Assembly (NCBI GenBank): GCA_003243455.1
Contig: QFQS01000009.1
Location: forward strand, 1 to 62,139
DNA length: 62,139 nt
Reading direction: 5' to 3'
Source of the DNA: Cereibacter sphaeroides
GTDB taxonomy: Bacteria > Pseudomonadota > Alphaproteobacteria > Rhodobacterales > Rhodobacteraceae
Position numbers and translations under genes: made by a program. Of the stretch, positions 46,901-54,717 are shown one piece after another. The notes under the pieces were generated by a model. That model had not been told where the DNA came from. It worked only from the letters and a program-made list of their open reading frames with translations, and made no database searches. Position 1 is the first letter of the stretch, and each line of letters starts with the position of its first letter.

Positions 46901-48952
46901 GTCGGCGAAGGGCACGAGGGCTTCGGCCGTGACCTGCCCCTGCTCCATCATCTTGATCAGTTCTTGCGTGCCGACACCGAGCGCAGACGCCATCAACTGG
47001 ATCGCGCCGGGGAGGCGGTCTCCTAGCTGCTGGCGCAACTCTTCCATTTGGACCGCGCCTTTCGACACAATCTGCGTTAGTGCTGTGAACACGCCCTGCA
47101 ACTCTTCGTTGCTGGACTTGTTGACACGGGCCGCCTCGGCAACGGCCGTGAAAATCTTCCGGGTGCGCTCGCCCTGAAGCGCCGTACCCTGCGTGGCGAC
47201 GGCGAACTTCGAATACTCGGTGGACAGGGTGCCAAGCTCGATACCAAGCCGGTTCGCCATGCGGCGAATGTAGTCGAGTTCCTTGCCGACCTGCGTCTGG
47301 TCGCCGTTGAACGCCACGTTCAACCGGGACTGCGCGGCTTCGAGCGTCTGGTAGGCCGTGACCACCTGACCGAGCAGATTGATCACGCCGTAGATACCGC
47401 CGTAGGCAGAGATCAGCGACAGGACTTCGCCCCGGAGGCGCTGCGTCCACGACATGGCCTGACGGCTCTCACCGTAGAGCTTGCGGTAGGCTTCGGCGAA
47501 GGCGTTGGTGGAGCGCGCACCGTCCGAGGATGCCGTCGCTGCCGACCGGCTGGCCGAGCCGACTTCCCGGATCGCGACACCGGCCCGGTTGGCGTTGCCG
47601 GAGAGCAGGTTGTAGCTGCCTGCCGACTCCGAGGCGCGCTGGCGGATGCCGGAGATCGCCGTGCCGGTGGCGGCCGTGACCTGCGCGAACTGCTGCTGCT
47701 TGGCCTGAAGGCCGGAGAGATCGGTCGCGGTCGTCTTCAGGACAGCCGACAGGGCGTGCAGGCCGTCGCGCTGCGCGATGTATTCCTGCTTGTTCTGCGC
47801 CGTGACCTGCCGGAGCCGGGTAAACTCTTCGGCCATCTTCTGCGTCGGCACGCCCGCGCTGCTGATCTCCTGCGACAGCTTGCCGAGGGCCTGCTGGCCT
47901 TCCAGCCACTCGCGCTTCGTTTCGAGCATGGCCCGGCGCTGCGCGTCAAAGGACTTGGTGAGGACGGCCGACGACTGACCGGACAGGTCGGTCATGGCCC
48001 CTTCGAGCTTCTGGCTGGCAGCGGCGAACTGGCCGAACTCGACCTCGGTCTTGTTCAACTGCTCACCGAGGCGAGCGACCGCTGCCTCCTGAGTCGCTGC
48101 GGCCGCGACGAAGGTCTTCTGGTTGGCGGCCGCTGCCTTGGAAGCCTCGCCGAGTTCCCGGTAGTTCGAGACGATGTGGCCGAGTACGGTTTCCTGCTGC
48201 GCGATCTTGGCAGCGCCCTCGGCCATGGAATTGCCAAGCTGGTCGATCCGTCCTGCGACCTGCTGGATCGCCCCGGTCGTCGCCGTGTAGCGCTCGCGCA
48301 GTTCCGCCAGCTTGGCGCTCTGCTTTTCGAGGTTCGAGCCGGACGAGGCCAGCGAGTTCGAGAGGGTCTTGGTGGGCTCGGCAACGGCTGCGACCTTGGC
48401 CGACAGTTCGCCATACCGGGCCTGCGCCTTCTCCACCGTGGCCGACTGCTTTTCGATCTGCGCGGACAGCTTGGTCTCTGCGGCCGTCAGCCTGTCGCGC
48501 TCGGCGACGGCTTGGTTCATGGCCGTGTTGAGTTCCTTCTGCGCAGCCTTCGACTTCGCAAGCTGGTTGGCCTGACGTTCCTGCGCCTTGGCAGCGCCGT
48601 CCACCTTGTTCTGGAATTTGCTGGCCGCCTCGCCCGCGTCAGCGAGTTCCTTGGCGAGCTTGGCCGAGACGCCCTGTGCGTCCTCGAACTCTTTCTTCAG
48701 GCGCTCGACGGCCGAGCCAGCCTTGTTCATGTCCTCGGCGATCTTCGAGCCGAGGTCCATTCCCTTGAACTGCTTCTGAAGGTCCGACGCGGCCTTGCCC
48801 AAGGTGGACAGGACCGTCGCCGTGTTCTTCCCGGTGCGCCCGAGCTTGTCCTGCGCACCGAGAAATTCGTTGATGGCGTCAGTGATCGCGTCGAGCGCGT
48901 TGCCCGCCTCGTCTTTGGCGCGGATTACGAGATCAACATCTTTACGCGCCAT
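43922..48952 (-). CDS. Tape measure protein with embedded GH24-type lysozyme domain
   Basis: A 1676-aa protein that sets tail length. Residues about 1-470 are almost continuous coiled coil. Residues about 480-720 contain the tape measure domain (Thr-Tyr-Ser-like block, Val-Gln-Met-Glu-Glu-Leu-Arg-Gln-Gln-Leu-Gly-Asp-Arg-Leu-Pro-Gly-Ala). Hydrophobic segments follow at about 755-860. Around 1125-1285 lies a T4-like lysozyme domain: Asp-Lys-Glu-Ser-Phe-Arg-Pro-Thr-Pro-Tyr-Trp-Asp-Val (catalytic Glu near 1141) and Tyr-Gly-Ser-Asp-Thr. The last 250 residues match the lambda gpH-type C-terminus. The lysozyme should open the cell wall locally during DNA entry. Confidence 0.92.
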   Translation of the reverse strand: MARKDVDLVIRAKDEAGNALDAITDAINEFLGAQDKLGRTGKNTATVLSTLGKAASDLQKQFKGMDLGSKIAEDMNKAGSAVERLKKEFEDAQGVSAKLAKELADAGEAASKFQNKVDGAAKAQERQANQLAKSKAAQKELNTAMNQAVAERDRLTAAETKLSAQIEKQSATVEKAQARYGELSAKVAAVAEPTKTLSNSLASSGSNLEKQSAKLAELRERYTATTGAIQQVAGRIDQLGNSMAEGAAKIAQQETVLGHIVSNYRELGEASKAAAANQKTFVAAAATQEAAVARLGEQLNKTEVEFGQFAAASQKLEGAMTDLSGQSSAVLTKSFDAQRRAMLETKREWLEGQQALGKLSQEISSAGVPTQKMAEEFTRLRQVTAQNKQEYIAQRDGLHALSAVLKTTATDLSGLQAKQQQFAQVTAATGTAISGIRQRASESAGSYNLLSGNANRAGVAIREVGSASRSAATASSDGARSTNAFAEAYRKLYGESRQAMSWTQRLRGEVLSLISAYGGIYGVINLLGQVVTAYQTLEAAQSRLNVAFNGDQTQVGKELDYIRRMANRLGIELGTLSTEYSKFAVATQGTALQGERTRKIFTAVAEAARVNKSSNEELQGVFTALTQIVSKGAVQMEELRQQLGDRLPGAIQLMASALGVGTQELIKMMEQGQVTAEALVPFADKMSEKFGPGLAKALTSTSAELGRFSNAAQQAMIVFANAGFIEAFNNLLRTMTETLKSADFLSFAQRASAAFGLVIDAIGFLIKNFRLVIAVATAFTAVKILPFLTALGGGFVSVMNNVGRAGKIFAITGAQIQSSTTAVGAATVAFRGLTLAVRALLSATVIGAAFTAVSVAISYWATSADKATEAFANHQAMVDRVRDAYEAAGGATDKFYKSLADISKSQAEANLLSLQQALQKIKDDTISWIDSMASLSARRSAFNIFSGTKEAQDQYNEIQKLNQAWAANTLSTDKYKAALDRIAQSGATPELKAYAVELQNSADAAGSAEKKIDEAAKVVKVFSDNAKESKDAADALGKTTDDSAAAAARAAEGTEKWKKAMDDLHGVVKDTSEQLDNLKDKAKLDAAFESAVKAAQNMGQLNQAIKDYNTALNGMYADQAGKDFGKYTSGIEASKVLLRDKESFRPTPYWDVNAYRVGYGSDTVTLADGTIQKVVQGMRITVEDAERDLSRRITEFQSTVKGQIGADTFGKFNPQQQAALTSIAYNYGSLPKTLVEAIKSGMDDKGIADAIRGLGGDNNGINRARRNTEAGLFETRGGDAAQVKELEDQRKEAEKERKRKEEADAKDRAQTAQQITDNDNAIKQQQLINDGKGREAAIEKAIADAKKQNPKITDAEIAKLREQEGVLYDLKNVKTQDKAQQKEAVALMQQINAQVAQRTALTQQLKAAEAAGNTTAVEDTKAKLDEVNKSLESNVAKAKEMWGAIGGTTGEANLTKLDTVIAKTETLKQKAQENYIDWTRVGNLFASGLTNAFDSFAQAVANGEDVGEAARTAFLQFAADFLRQIAQMIIQQAILNALRSFAPSLFGGVGVGVGHTGGLIGSKRVGSGNSSRKVDPGIFMGAMRFHNGGLPGLAPNEVPLIAKKGEEILNENDPRNALNGGLSPAGGGSTPQDIKVINTFDAASFLSEGLNSKSGQRAFLNFVSANPRAFKSALGN

Positions 48953-48955
48953 CGA

Positions 48956-49228
48956 CTATTCCTCTTCGCGATATCCCTCCGGCAGCAGCCGTGGCAGTTC
49001 TTTCTCGTCATCAAATGGCACTGCGATGACGTTGATCTGTCTTATCATCTTGTCGAAGTGCTTTCGAGAGTCCTTCGACAAGATGCTGCCAATTGCGTAC
49101 TGAATCAATTGGGCCTCGGTGACGATCCGCGCATTATCCCGTTCGATGATCATGGCCGCTTCGTCATGCAGCATCCCGAGGGGATAATACATGGCTTCAG
49201 GGTGGCCCCGATCTACGAGCAGGTTCAC
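48956..49228 (-). CDS. Tail assembly chaperone, second (T-like) frame
   Basis: A 90-aa protein starting at a GTG that overlaps the previous stop (GTGA), directly before the tape measure gene. The position equals lambda gpT, normally made as a frameshift extension of gpG. I see no slippery heptamer near the junction, so simple coupled initiation is likelier. Confidence 0.65.
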   Translation of the reverse strand: MNLLVDRGHPEAMYYPLGMLHDEAAMIIERDNARIVTEAQLIQYAIGSILSKDSRKHFDKMIRQINVIAVPFDDEKELPRLLPEGYREEE

Positions 49229-49713
49229 GCGGCGTCGGATACCGAAATACCAAGTTCGGAAAGTGGGAGTTGCATCTTCTTCAGGGAGCCCGTCATCTGC
49301 GCGATGCTCGTCAGCAGGGACTCCCCGAGCTTTTTTAGTTCGGCATCACTCTCAAACGTGACCTCGAACGTCTTCTGCATCGCTTCGATCTGGACGCCCA
49401 TGGGGAGCCGCCCTGCGGCTTCGATCCCCTCGTTGGTGTAATCGTCTGCCGCCATGGCGATCAGCGCGATTGCGACCTCGGGAACCTGCGGCACGATCTG
49501 GCGAATGGCCTCCATCGTGTCGGCATTGGTGAAGGTGGTTTTCTTCCCGGCCTTGGCTTGGGCGATCACGTCGCCGAAGACCTTTGCCATGGCAGGGCCG
49601 TGCGTCTGGAAGACGACGGCGATGTCACGGGCGTTGATACCCCGGACGGTAAACGAACCGCCGGGGCCAACAACTTCGCGGGTGGAAATAACGTAGTCCC
49701 TAAGTTTACCCAT
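49225..49713 (-). CDS. Tail assembly chaperone (gpG-like)
   Basis: A 162-aa helical protein between the tail tube and the second chaperone frame. N-terminal strand Val-Gly-Pro-Gly-Gly-Ser-Phe-Thr-Val-Arg-Gly-Ile is usual for this class, followed by helices rich in Ala and Ile. Binds the tape measure during tail assembly, by analogy with position. Confidence 0.7.
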   Translation of the reverse strand: MGKLRDYVISTREVVGPGGSFTVRGINARDIAVVFQTHGPAMAKVFGDVIAQAKAGKKTTFTNADTMEAIRQIVPQVPEVAIALIAMAADDYTNEGIEAAGRLPMGVQIEAMQKTFEVTFESDAELKKLGESLLTSIAQMTGSLKKMQLPLSELGISVSDAA

Positions 49714-49741
49714 TGTACTCTCCTAGTCAGGTAGGGGTGGT

Positions 49742-49759
49742 CTACGCTGTTAAGCGTAG
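49742..49759 (-). promoter_or_regulatory. Hairpin at the tail tube stop codon
   Basis: CTACGCT (49742-49748), loop GTTA, AGCGTAG (49753-49759); the tail tube stop codon lies in the loop. No T-run. Could lower expression of downstream genes or stabilise the tube message. Confidence 0.45.
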
Positions 49760-50535
49760 GCCGGACGGCCGTCCATGTAGATCGCCTCGCCGGACGACGG
49801 CTTCAGCGCTTCAATGTTGAACGGAACCTGCTGCCATTCGTCGCCCTTCAGGGCGTAGTCACCGTTCGGGGTGATCTTGACGTAGGGCAGGTAGTAGTCG
49901 AAGTTCCGACCCTTCGGGTTGAAGGCGATATACATCATAGCGCCTTCAACCGGGTTCGAGCCGGAGATGATGCGGTCACGGGTGGACGCCCGGACGGCAT
50001 ACGTGACTTCGACATCGACGCCATCGACGGCGAGCGTCGAGGTATCGAGGAAGGTGATCACGCCGACATCGAAGTTGACGGTGTAGTCGGTATTCAGCAC
50101 GAGGTCCGTGCCGCCAGCGGCAATCGAAGCTTCGAAGCCGGTGGGGTTGAGACCGAAGTAGCCAGTCGGGTTCGACGGGGTGACGCCGAGCTTGTACTGG
50201 TGTCCCTTCTTGATGTCTTCCAGCGTCTCGGTCTGGCTGGCGACGACAGCCTGCGTGACAGTGGAATCCGTGCCGAAGAAGAACAGGGCGACGTTCTTCG
50301 GATCGATGTTGTCGGTGATCAGCGAGCCGGTTCGCGTGACTTCCAGCGGCACGCTGTCGTCCTTTTCGCGGATACCTTCATCCGACGAGAAATGGTCCAG
50401 CGTTTCGGACTCGATGGTCAGGTTGAACTCGGTCGTGTTGCCGATGTAGTAAAAGCCAGCAGGAACCTGCGTGCCTTCTTTGAAGCGAGAGAAGCTGACC
50501 TTCCCGCGTCCAAGGGTATAATTCTTCGTTGCCAT
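49750..50535 (-). CDS. Major tail (tube) protein
   Basis: A 261-aa strand-rich protein beginning Ala-Thr-Lys-Asn-Tyr-Thr-Leu-Gly-Arg-Gly-Lys-Val, then Gly-Asn-Thr-Thr-Glu-Phe-Asn-Leu-Thr-Ile-Glu-Ser-Glu-Thr-Leu-Asp-His-Phe, the typical start of tube proteins. A middle Asp-Tyr-Thr-Val-Asn-Phe-Asp-Val-Gly-Val-Ile-Thr-Phe element is also common. Located between the tail terminator and chaperone genes. Confidence 0.85.
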   Translation of the reverse strand: MATKNYTLGRGKVSFSRFKEGTQVPAGFYYIGNTTEFNLTIESETLDHFSSDEGIREKDDSVPLEVTRTGSLITDNIDPKNVALFFFGTDSTVTQAVVASQTETLEDIKKGHQYKLGVTPSNPTGYFGLNPTGFEASIAAGGTDLVLNTDYTVNFDVGVITFLDTSTLAVDGVDVEVTYAVRASTRDRIISGSNPVEGAMMYIAFNPKGRNFDYYLPYVKITPNGDYALKGDEWQQVPFNIEALKPSSGEAIYMDGRPAYA

Positions 50536-50565
50536 GATCGCTACCTCGCTTCAGGCGGTTGGTGT

Positions 50566-51075
50566 TCAATCCTCGTAAGGATCGCTTAGGTCTTCTACCA
50601 TGTCCAGAGTCAAAGTCAGCCAGAAATACGCCGTGGCTGAAATCTCGTCAGGGGGCCGGACAACCCCACTGCCGATTCTGAGGTCGGTCACGAAATTGCC
50701 GTAACCGAAAATACCGTTCTCCGGCTCCATTGCCAATGCCTTGCGCTTCTCTTTCACCAATCTCTTCTTGACATCGGCCATGAAGTAGTGCGCGGGATCG
50801 GTCGGATTCTCCGGGTCGTCCTCACAGAAGCCTTGGATCATAAGCTCCCACCCACCGGACGAGAACTCGCTATCCCGTGGGGGCGGCGTCTGGTCCAGCG
50901 GGATTGGGACTTCCAAGATGCAGGCCATGGGGATGGGATCGTTGTCGCCGAAGATCACCCGGCCCCGGAAGACCTGACCGTTGAGTTCGGTGCGGTATCC
51001 GTTCGCCGTGGTGATCTCTTTCAGGCACTCCGTCATCGCTTTCAGGACGCGGAGACGTACAGGCTCGGTTGCCAT
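50566..51075 (-). CDS. Tail terminator/completion protein
   Basis: A 169-aa protein in the gpU position upstream of the tube gene. Starts with a helix (Arg-Leu-Arg-Val-Leu-Lys-Ala-Met-Thr-Glu-Cys-Leu-Lys-Glu-Ile), followed by a strand-rich body with Phe-Arg-Gly-Arg-Val-Ile-Phe-Gly. Assignment rests on order and fold-like pattern. Confidence 0.65.
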   Translation of the reverse strand: MATEPVRLRVLKAMTECLKEITTANGYRTELNGQVFRGRVIFGDNDPIPMACILEVPIPLDQTPPPRDSEFSSGGWELMIQGFCEDDPENPTDPAHYFMADVKKRLVKEKRKALAMEPENGIFGYGNFVTDLRIGSGVVRPPDEISATAYFWLTLTLDMVEDLSDPYED

Positions 51076-51690
51076 TCAAAGCTCCAATAGCCGGAAGAAC
51101 TCGCGCTGAAGGCGTTCCTCCAAGGTGGGCACTGCGTCTTCGGCCGCACCCGATCCGTCCGCTGCGCGGAAGACCTGATCGACCGAGGGACCATACAACA
51201 GGTAGAGCCCCTTCGCCATCTGGCGGGCCTCCCGCTTGTTCTTGATCGTCTCACCGGGCCGGAGGCGGATCGCCAGCCCCATGTTGAACTTGGTGTCGAT
51301 GTCGCCCGTACCGGCTGGCAGCTTGATCAGGAAGGCTCGCTTCATGAGCCGCGCCTTGCCGGGGTGAACTTCGACCACGACCCCCTTGGTCGTCTTGTTG
51401 GCAGACCGGACGAACCGGGCCAGCGAGGTAGGCCGTCCGCGTGCCGTGATCTTCGCTTCGAGGTCGCCGCGTGTGGCTTGCTTCGAAACGTATAAACGCT
51501 TGTTCGCAGGACCGACGTAGGAGGCGGGGAAGTTCACTTGGCGACGGATGGCCGTCGCGAGCAGCGCACGCCCTCCTGCGGCCGTCTTGTTGATTGCCTG
51601 CACTGCGGCCAATCGCACGTCCTTGCGGATGTCCTTGAACTGGTCAAGGCTCCCGATCCCTTCCACAAGCACGGCGAAGGCTTCAGCCAT
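51076..51690 (-). CDS. Minor tail protein Z-like / HK97 gp10-like connector
   Basis: A 204-aa protein. The N-terminal half has Ala-Ile-Asn-Lys-Thr-Ala-Ala-Gly-Gly-Arg and Arg-Arg-Gln-Val-Asn-Phe-Pro-Ala-Ser-Tyr-Val, matching gpZ-type proteins that join head and tail. The second half is basic and ends in a helix. One CGTTTATACG motif lies at 51489-51498. Confidence 0.7.
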   Translation of the reverse strand: MAEAFAVLVEGIGSLDQFKDIRKDVRLAAVQAINKTAAGGRALLATAIRRQVNFPASYVGPANKRLYVSKQATRGDLEAKITARGRPTSLARFVRSANKTTKGVVVEVHPGKARLMKRAFLIKLPAGTGDIDTKFNMGLAIRLRPGETIKNKREARQMAKGLYLLYGPSVDQVFRAADGSGAAEDAVPTLEERLQREFFRLLEL

Positions 51691-52076
51691 TACAAGTCCT
51701 CCGGCAGCACCAGATTGGGCATGGCCGCGATCTCTTCGGGCTTCATGACGGTGACGTGGACTTTGATAGAGAGTCCGTCCGGCGGATCAGCCTGCCCGAG
51801 ACGATACCCCTCTGTCAGGGAAATGATGACCAGACCGTTGCGGGGAGGCATTGCGACCTCTTCCCGGAAGAAGAGCAGCTTCGGCTTCTCGGCTTCCTTC
51901 TCGGCGAAGTTCAGGTTGGTGCCCTTGAGGTCGCCTTCCTGCTGGTTGAACTTCGTATGGACCCGCACGGATACGGGCCTCGGCACTGCTGCCGGGGTCT
52001 CATAAAACGACGCCGCGACCTTCATCCCATTGTGGAGGTCGCGGCGCGCTCGGGCTTTGATGTCCCGGATCGACAT
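51690..52076 (-). CDS. Head-tail connector protein
   Basis: A 128-aa protein encoded between capsid-side and tail-side genes. Starts with a basic helix (Ile-Lys-Ala-Arg-Ala-Arg-Arg-Asp-Leu-His), then strands. One-base overlap with the gpZ-like gene. Family not recognised; role from position. Confidence 0.6.
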   Translation of the reverse strand: MSIRDIKARARRDLHNGMKVAASFYETPAAVPRPVSVRVHTKFNQQEGDLKGTNLNFAEKEAEKPKLLFFREEVAMPPRNGLVIISLTEGYRLGQADPPDGLSIKVHVTVMKPEEIAAMPNLVLPEDL

Positions 52077-52079
52077 GGA

Positions 52080-52556
52080 TTAGACCAGATCGTCGCCGGT
52101 CGTGCCGGTCTTGCCGGTGGTGCCGGAACCAGACTGGTTCGGGCCTTCGCCAGCCTTGGCACCCTTGGCATCGCCGGTTTCCTTGCCCTCGCCGCCGGTC
52201 TTGGCGGTGGAGCCCTTGCCGGAAGCAGAGCCGGTGCCGGAAGCCGTCGTGGACGTGGTGGTCTTGGTCGTGACCGTCTTCGAGCCATCGGCACCATCGG
52301 CGACGATGTTCTCGACGGAGACTGCGACCTTCTCGTCCTTCTCGGGATCGCGGATCGCGCCGAGGGCCTTGAGTTCGTCATATTCCGACTGGTCGTAGCC
52401 CTTGCGCTCGGCCGTCGAAGCCATGAAGATCGTACCGGCCTGAATGACCTGAATCTTCGGTGCCTTCGGCTTGATGCCCTTGGACTTGTCGCCGGGCTCG
52501 CCAGCTTCGAGAGTCCGGTGAACCGTGGTGACGGCGATTACTTTCTTGTCAGCCAT
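52080..52556 (-). CDS. Structural-region protein with Ser/Thr/Gly-rich tail
   Basis: A 158-aa protein: folded first 95 residues (Ile-Gln-Val-Ile-Gln-Ala-Gly-Thr-Ile-Phe-Met), then a low-complexity Thr/Ser/Gly/Lys tail ending Thr-Gly-Asp-Asp-Leu-Val. It follows the capsid gene where DNA-packaging FI-like or connector proteins are found. The LV end again matches the motif shared with replication proteins. Confidence 0.65.
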   Translation of the reverse strand: MADKKVIAVTTVHRTLEAGEPGDKSKGIKPKAPKIQVIQAGTIFMASTAERKGYDQSEYDELKALGAIRDPEKDEKVAVSVENIVADGADGSKTVTTKTTTSTTASGTGSASGKGSTAKTGGEGKETGDAKGAKAGEGPNQSGSGTTGKTGTTGDDLV

Positions 52557-52587
52557 GATGGCCTCCCATTGGGGTTGAAGGAACTAT

Positions 52588-52632
52588 CCGGGAGCCGAAG
52601 CCCCCGGCAGGCCGATCCCCGCCGAAGCGGGG
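52588..52632 (-). promoter_or_regulatory. Two tetraloop hairpins after the capsid gene
   Basis: On the minus strand, CCCCGC-TTCG-GCGGGG (52632-52617) and then CCGGGGGC-TTCG-GCTCCCGG (52607-52588) follow the capsid stop at 52641. Very stable, no T-runs. Likely 3' stabilisers or partial terminators that leave the capsid message in excess. Confidence 0.6.
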
Positions 52633-52640
52633 GCCGGGGA

Positions 52641-53705
52641 TTAAGCGATAACGCGGGCGCGGAGCGAAGCGTTCGGGTTGACCGGCACCATGAGCGGAGC
52701 GCTCTGCGTCATGATGAAGGTAGCGCTCGGGTCTTCCTGCTTCCACATTTTCGGGAACATCGCCATAGCCTGAAGCTGCGCGTCGATGTCCTGAATAGCG
52801 CCGAAGCAGCGGACGCCCTGAATGTTCGGGCCGGTCAGCACGACATCGCGGGGGTCCATGAACGGAACGACAGTGCCGTCCGCGTCGTGGTAGAAGTCCG
52901 AGTAGACGTAGACCGGGGTCGTGCCGGACAGGGTGCCGACGAACTCGACATCCAGACCTTCGCGGATGCCGAGGTTGAGGTTCACGCCGTTGTTGTACGG
53001 GCGAAGATCAAGCTTCAGCATTTCCCGGATTTCGTCGTCTTCGCGCATGACTTCCCAAACGGCCGAGCCGATGGTCAGACGGTTGGTCGGGCCGCCGAAC
53101 GGAGCCTGACGAACGATGTCCTTCCAGCTTTCGACGTTGCGAAGGATGGAGACGCCAGCCTCGCCCCAACGGGAGCCCGCGCCGAGGGTGATGCTGTTCG
53201 CGCCCTGACGCTCGAAGTCAACCAGCGTGCGCGGGTAGGCTTCGTCTTCGAGGATGACCTGACCATAGAGGACGGCCTGCGCAGCCAACCACTCCCAACG
53301 ACGCTCGATAGCGTAGCGGTGTTCCTTCAGGATGTCGGCCACGATGGCGTTGTAGCGCTGCTGCGGCGACCAGTTGGAGTTGACGTTGAGTTCGCCGAGG
53401 CCAGCGGCGCGCTGGATCATGCGGCTTGCCGACACCGGGTCTTTCGGCTTGACGTAAGCCGGTTTGACACGGCTGACGCGCTCGGCATTGCTGTAGATCG
53501 GACGGCCCTGCGCGGTCGGAACGACCAGCGGAGCGATCTTGCGCATCCCGGAGAGCTTCGAGAAGTCGATGTATTCTTCATCGAACGTCACGATGCGGGG
53601 GAAGGCCAGATCGAGCCAGTAAGAGGTCGGGGGCTGCATGGCATTGGCATCGCGCATGACGCCAAGCAGCGCAGCAGTGGAGTAAAGGGTCTGGCCGATT
53701 GCCAT
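52641..53705 (-). CDS. Major capsid protein (lambda gpE family)
   Basis: A 354-aa gpE-type coat protein. Visible marks: Tyr-Trp-Leu-Asp-Leu-Ala-Phe-Pro near residue 30, Phe-Asp-Lys/Ser region with Pro-Leu-Val-Val-Pro, Arg-Arg-Trp-Glu-Trp-Leu-Ala-Ala-Gln-Ala-Val-Leu-Tyr-Gly near 135-150, and the Pro-Met-Val-Pro-Val-Asn-Pro-Asn C-terminal strand. Preceded by the decoration protein gene and followed by stable hairpins. Confidence 0.92.
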   Translation of the reverse strand: MAIGQTLYSTAALLGVMRDANAMQPPTSYWLDLAFPRIVTFDEEYIDFSKLSGMRKIAPLVVPTAQGRPIYSNAERVSRVKPAYVKPKDPVSASRMIQRAAGLGELNVNSNWSPQQRYNAIVADILKEHRYAIERRWEWLAAQAVLYGQVILEDEAYPRTLVDFERQGANSITLGAGSRWGEAGVSILRNVESWKDIVRQAPFGGPTNRLTIGSAVWEVMREDDEIREMLKLDLRPYNNGVNLNLGIREGLDVEFVGTLSGTTPVYVYSDFYHDADGTVVPFMDPRDVVLTGPNIQGVRCFGAIQDIDAQLQAMAMFPKMWKQEDPSATFIMTQSAPLMVPVNPNASLRARVIA

Positions 53706-53751
53706 GATCTCTGTCCTCGTCGTTTCGGTTTCAATCGGGGTTGCGGGTCTC

Positions 53752-53769
53752 CCCGGCCGTTAAGCCGGG
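53752..53769 (-). promoter_or_regulatory. Hairpin spanning the decoration gene stop
   Basis: CCCGGC (53752-53757), loop CGTTAA holding the stop codon, GCCGGG (53764-53769). Short stable stem between decoration and capsid genes; possible expression control. Confidence 0.4.
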
Positions 53770-54194
53770 AAGTTTGCGTCGTCGTACTTGGCCTTCGAGA
53801 TCAAGATCATCGGGGCGTCGGGGAGGGCGATCTTCTTCAGCGCGTCCGTCGTGAACGTCGCGTCGAAGGTGAGCGCCTGCTGGCGGAAGTGACCGGCCTT
53901 GTAGATCGGGATCGACATAGACTGGCCGTTTGCCATTACAATCGGCGCGGCCGTGATGGCGTTGCCGTTCGAAGCACCAGCGGCCACGACAGCCTTGGTG
54001 ATGGTGCCGTCTTCGGCGATGTTGACGACCGTAGCGAGCGGCCAGTCAATTGCCGCACCGGCCTTGACCGTTGCAACATCGGTGACGACGGCGGGAGTGT
54101 CGCCGAACAGAAGTTCGGCAGAGTTGCCGTAGCTCTCGGATTCGAACGAGGCGATGCCCGGCTTGCCGAGAGGAATGGTGTTATCGTGTGCCAT
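53760..54194 (-). CDS. Head decoration protein (gpD-like)
   Basis: A 144-aa protein upstream of the capsid gene. Contains the gpD-like runs Val-Lys-Ala-Gly-Ala-Ala-Ile-Asp-Trp-Pro-Leu-Ala-Thr-Val-Val and Ala-Ala-Pro-Ile-Val-Met, then Ile-Pro-Ile-Tyr-Lys-Ala-Gly-His-Phe. Stabilises the expanded head in the family. Confidence 0.8.
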   Translation of the reverse strand: MAHDNTIPLGKPGIASFESESYGNSAELLFGDTPAVVTDVATVKAGAAIDWPLATVVNIAEDGTITKAVVAAGASNGNAITAAPIVMANGQSMSIPIYKAGHFRQQALTFDATFTTDALKKIALPDAPMILISKAKYDDANFPA

Positions 54195-54252
54195 TTAAAT
54201 GGACTCCAAGATAGTTGCGGGTGGGATCGCTCCCGGTTCGAGGTCGCCGGGC

Positions 54253-54717
54253 TTAGGCGGCCTTTTCCTTCGTGCCGCCGGTTGCGCCAGCGTAGTCGGA
54301 AAGGATGGAAGCCGACAGGTCCGCGTCCGACACCTTGTCCTTGCCATCGTCCTGCGCGGACGCACCGACGTTCGGCTGTTCGGTGCCGTTCATGTGCTTT
54401 TCGAACGGAGTTTCCTTGGCCTGCGTCGTGGTCGTGGTCGTGGTAGCGTTCGGCTTTTCTTCGACCTTGGCAGCGGTGGTCGTTTCCTCGCCGAGGTCGG
54501 CCAAGACCGCGTTGGCGGCTTCCACCGTCATGTCGGTGTTGAGCGCGAAGGACAGTGCGGCCTTCGGTCGGGTCTTGGCGTTGTCGCAGGCAAGGATGCC
54601 ATTGATGCGAGCCGTCGCCTGTTCGCTGCCGGTCTTGATACCAGCGGCCGTTGCCGATGCCAGCGCAGAGTCATGCTCGGCCTTGGTAACGGTTTCTACC
54701 TTGTTGTCATTAGCCAT
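54253..54717 (-). CDS. Nested scaffold protein (Nu3-like), internal start
   Basis: An in-frame ATG at 54717 within the protease gene has AGAGG 8 bases upstream and would give a 154-aa product identical to the protease C-terminus (Ala-Asn-Asp-Asn-Lys-Val-Glu-Thr...). Lambda makes its Nu3 scaffold from gene C in the same way. The ribosome site is seen; production is inferred. Confidence 0.65.
   Translation of the reverse strand: MANDNKVETVTKAEHDSALASATAAGIKTGSEQATARINGILACDNAKTRPKAALSFALNTDMTVEAANAVLADLGEETTTAAKVEEKPNATTTTTTTQAKETPFEKHMNGTEQPNVGASAQDDGKDKVSDADLSASILSDYAGATGGTKEKAA

Noticed and set aside
43901..47026. 1041-aa plus-strand frame opposite the tape measure gene
   Set aside because: Mirror of strong third-position GC bias; leucine/arginine-rich with no domain and no promoter.
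49200..49260. Programmed -1 frameshift between the tail chaperone genes
   Set aside because: No slippery heptamer near the junction; a GTGA overlap explains coupled translation.
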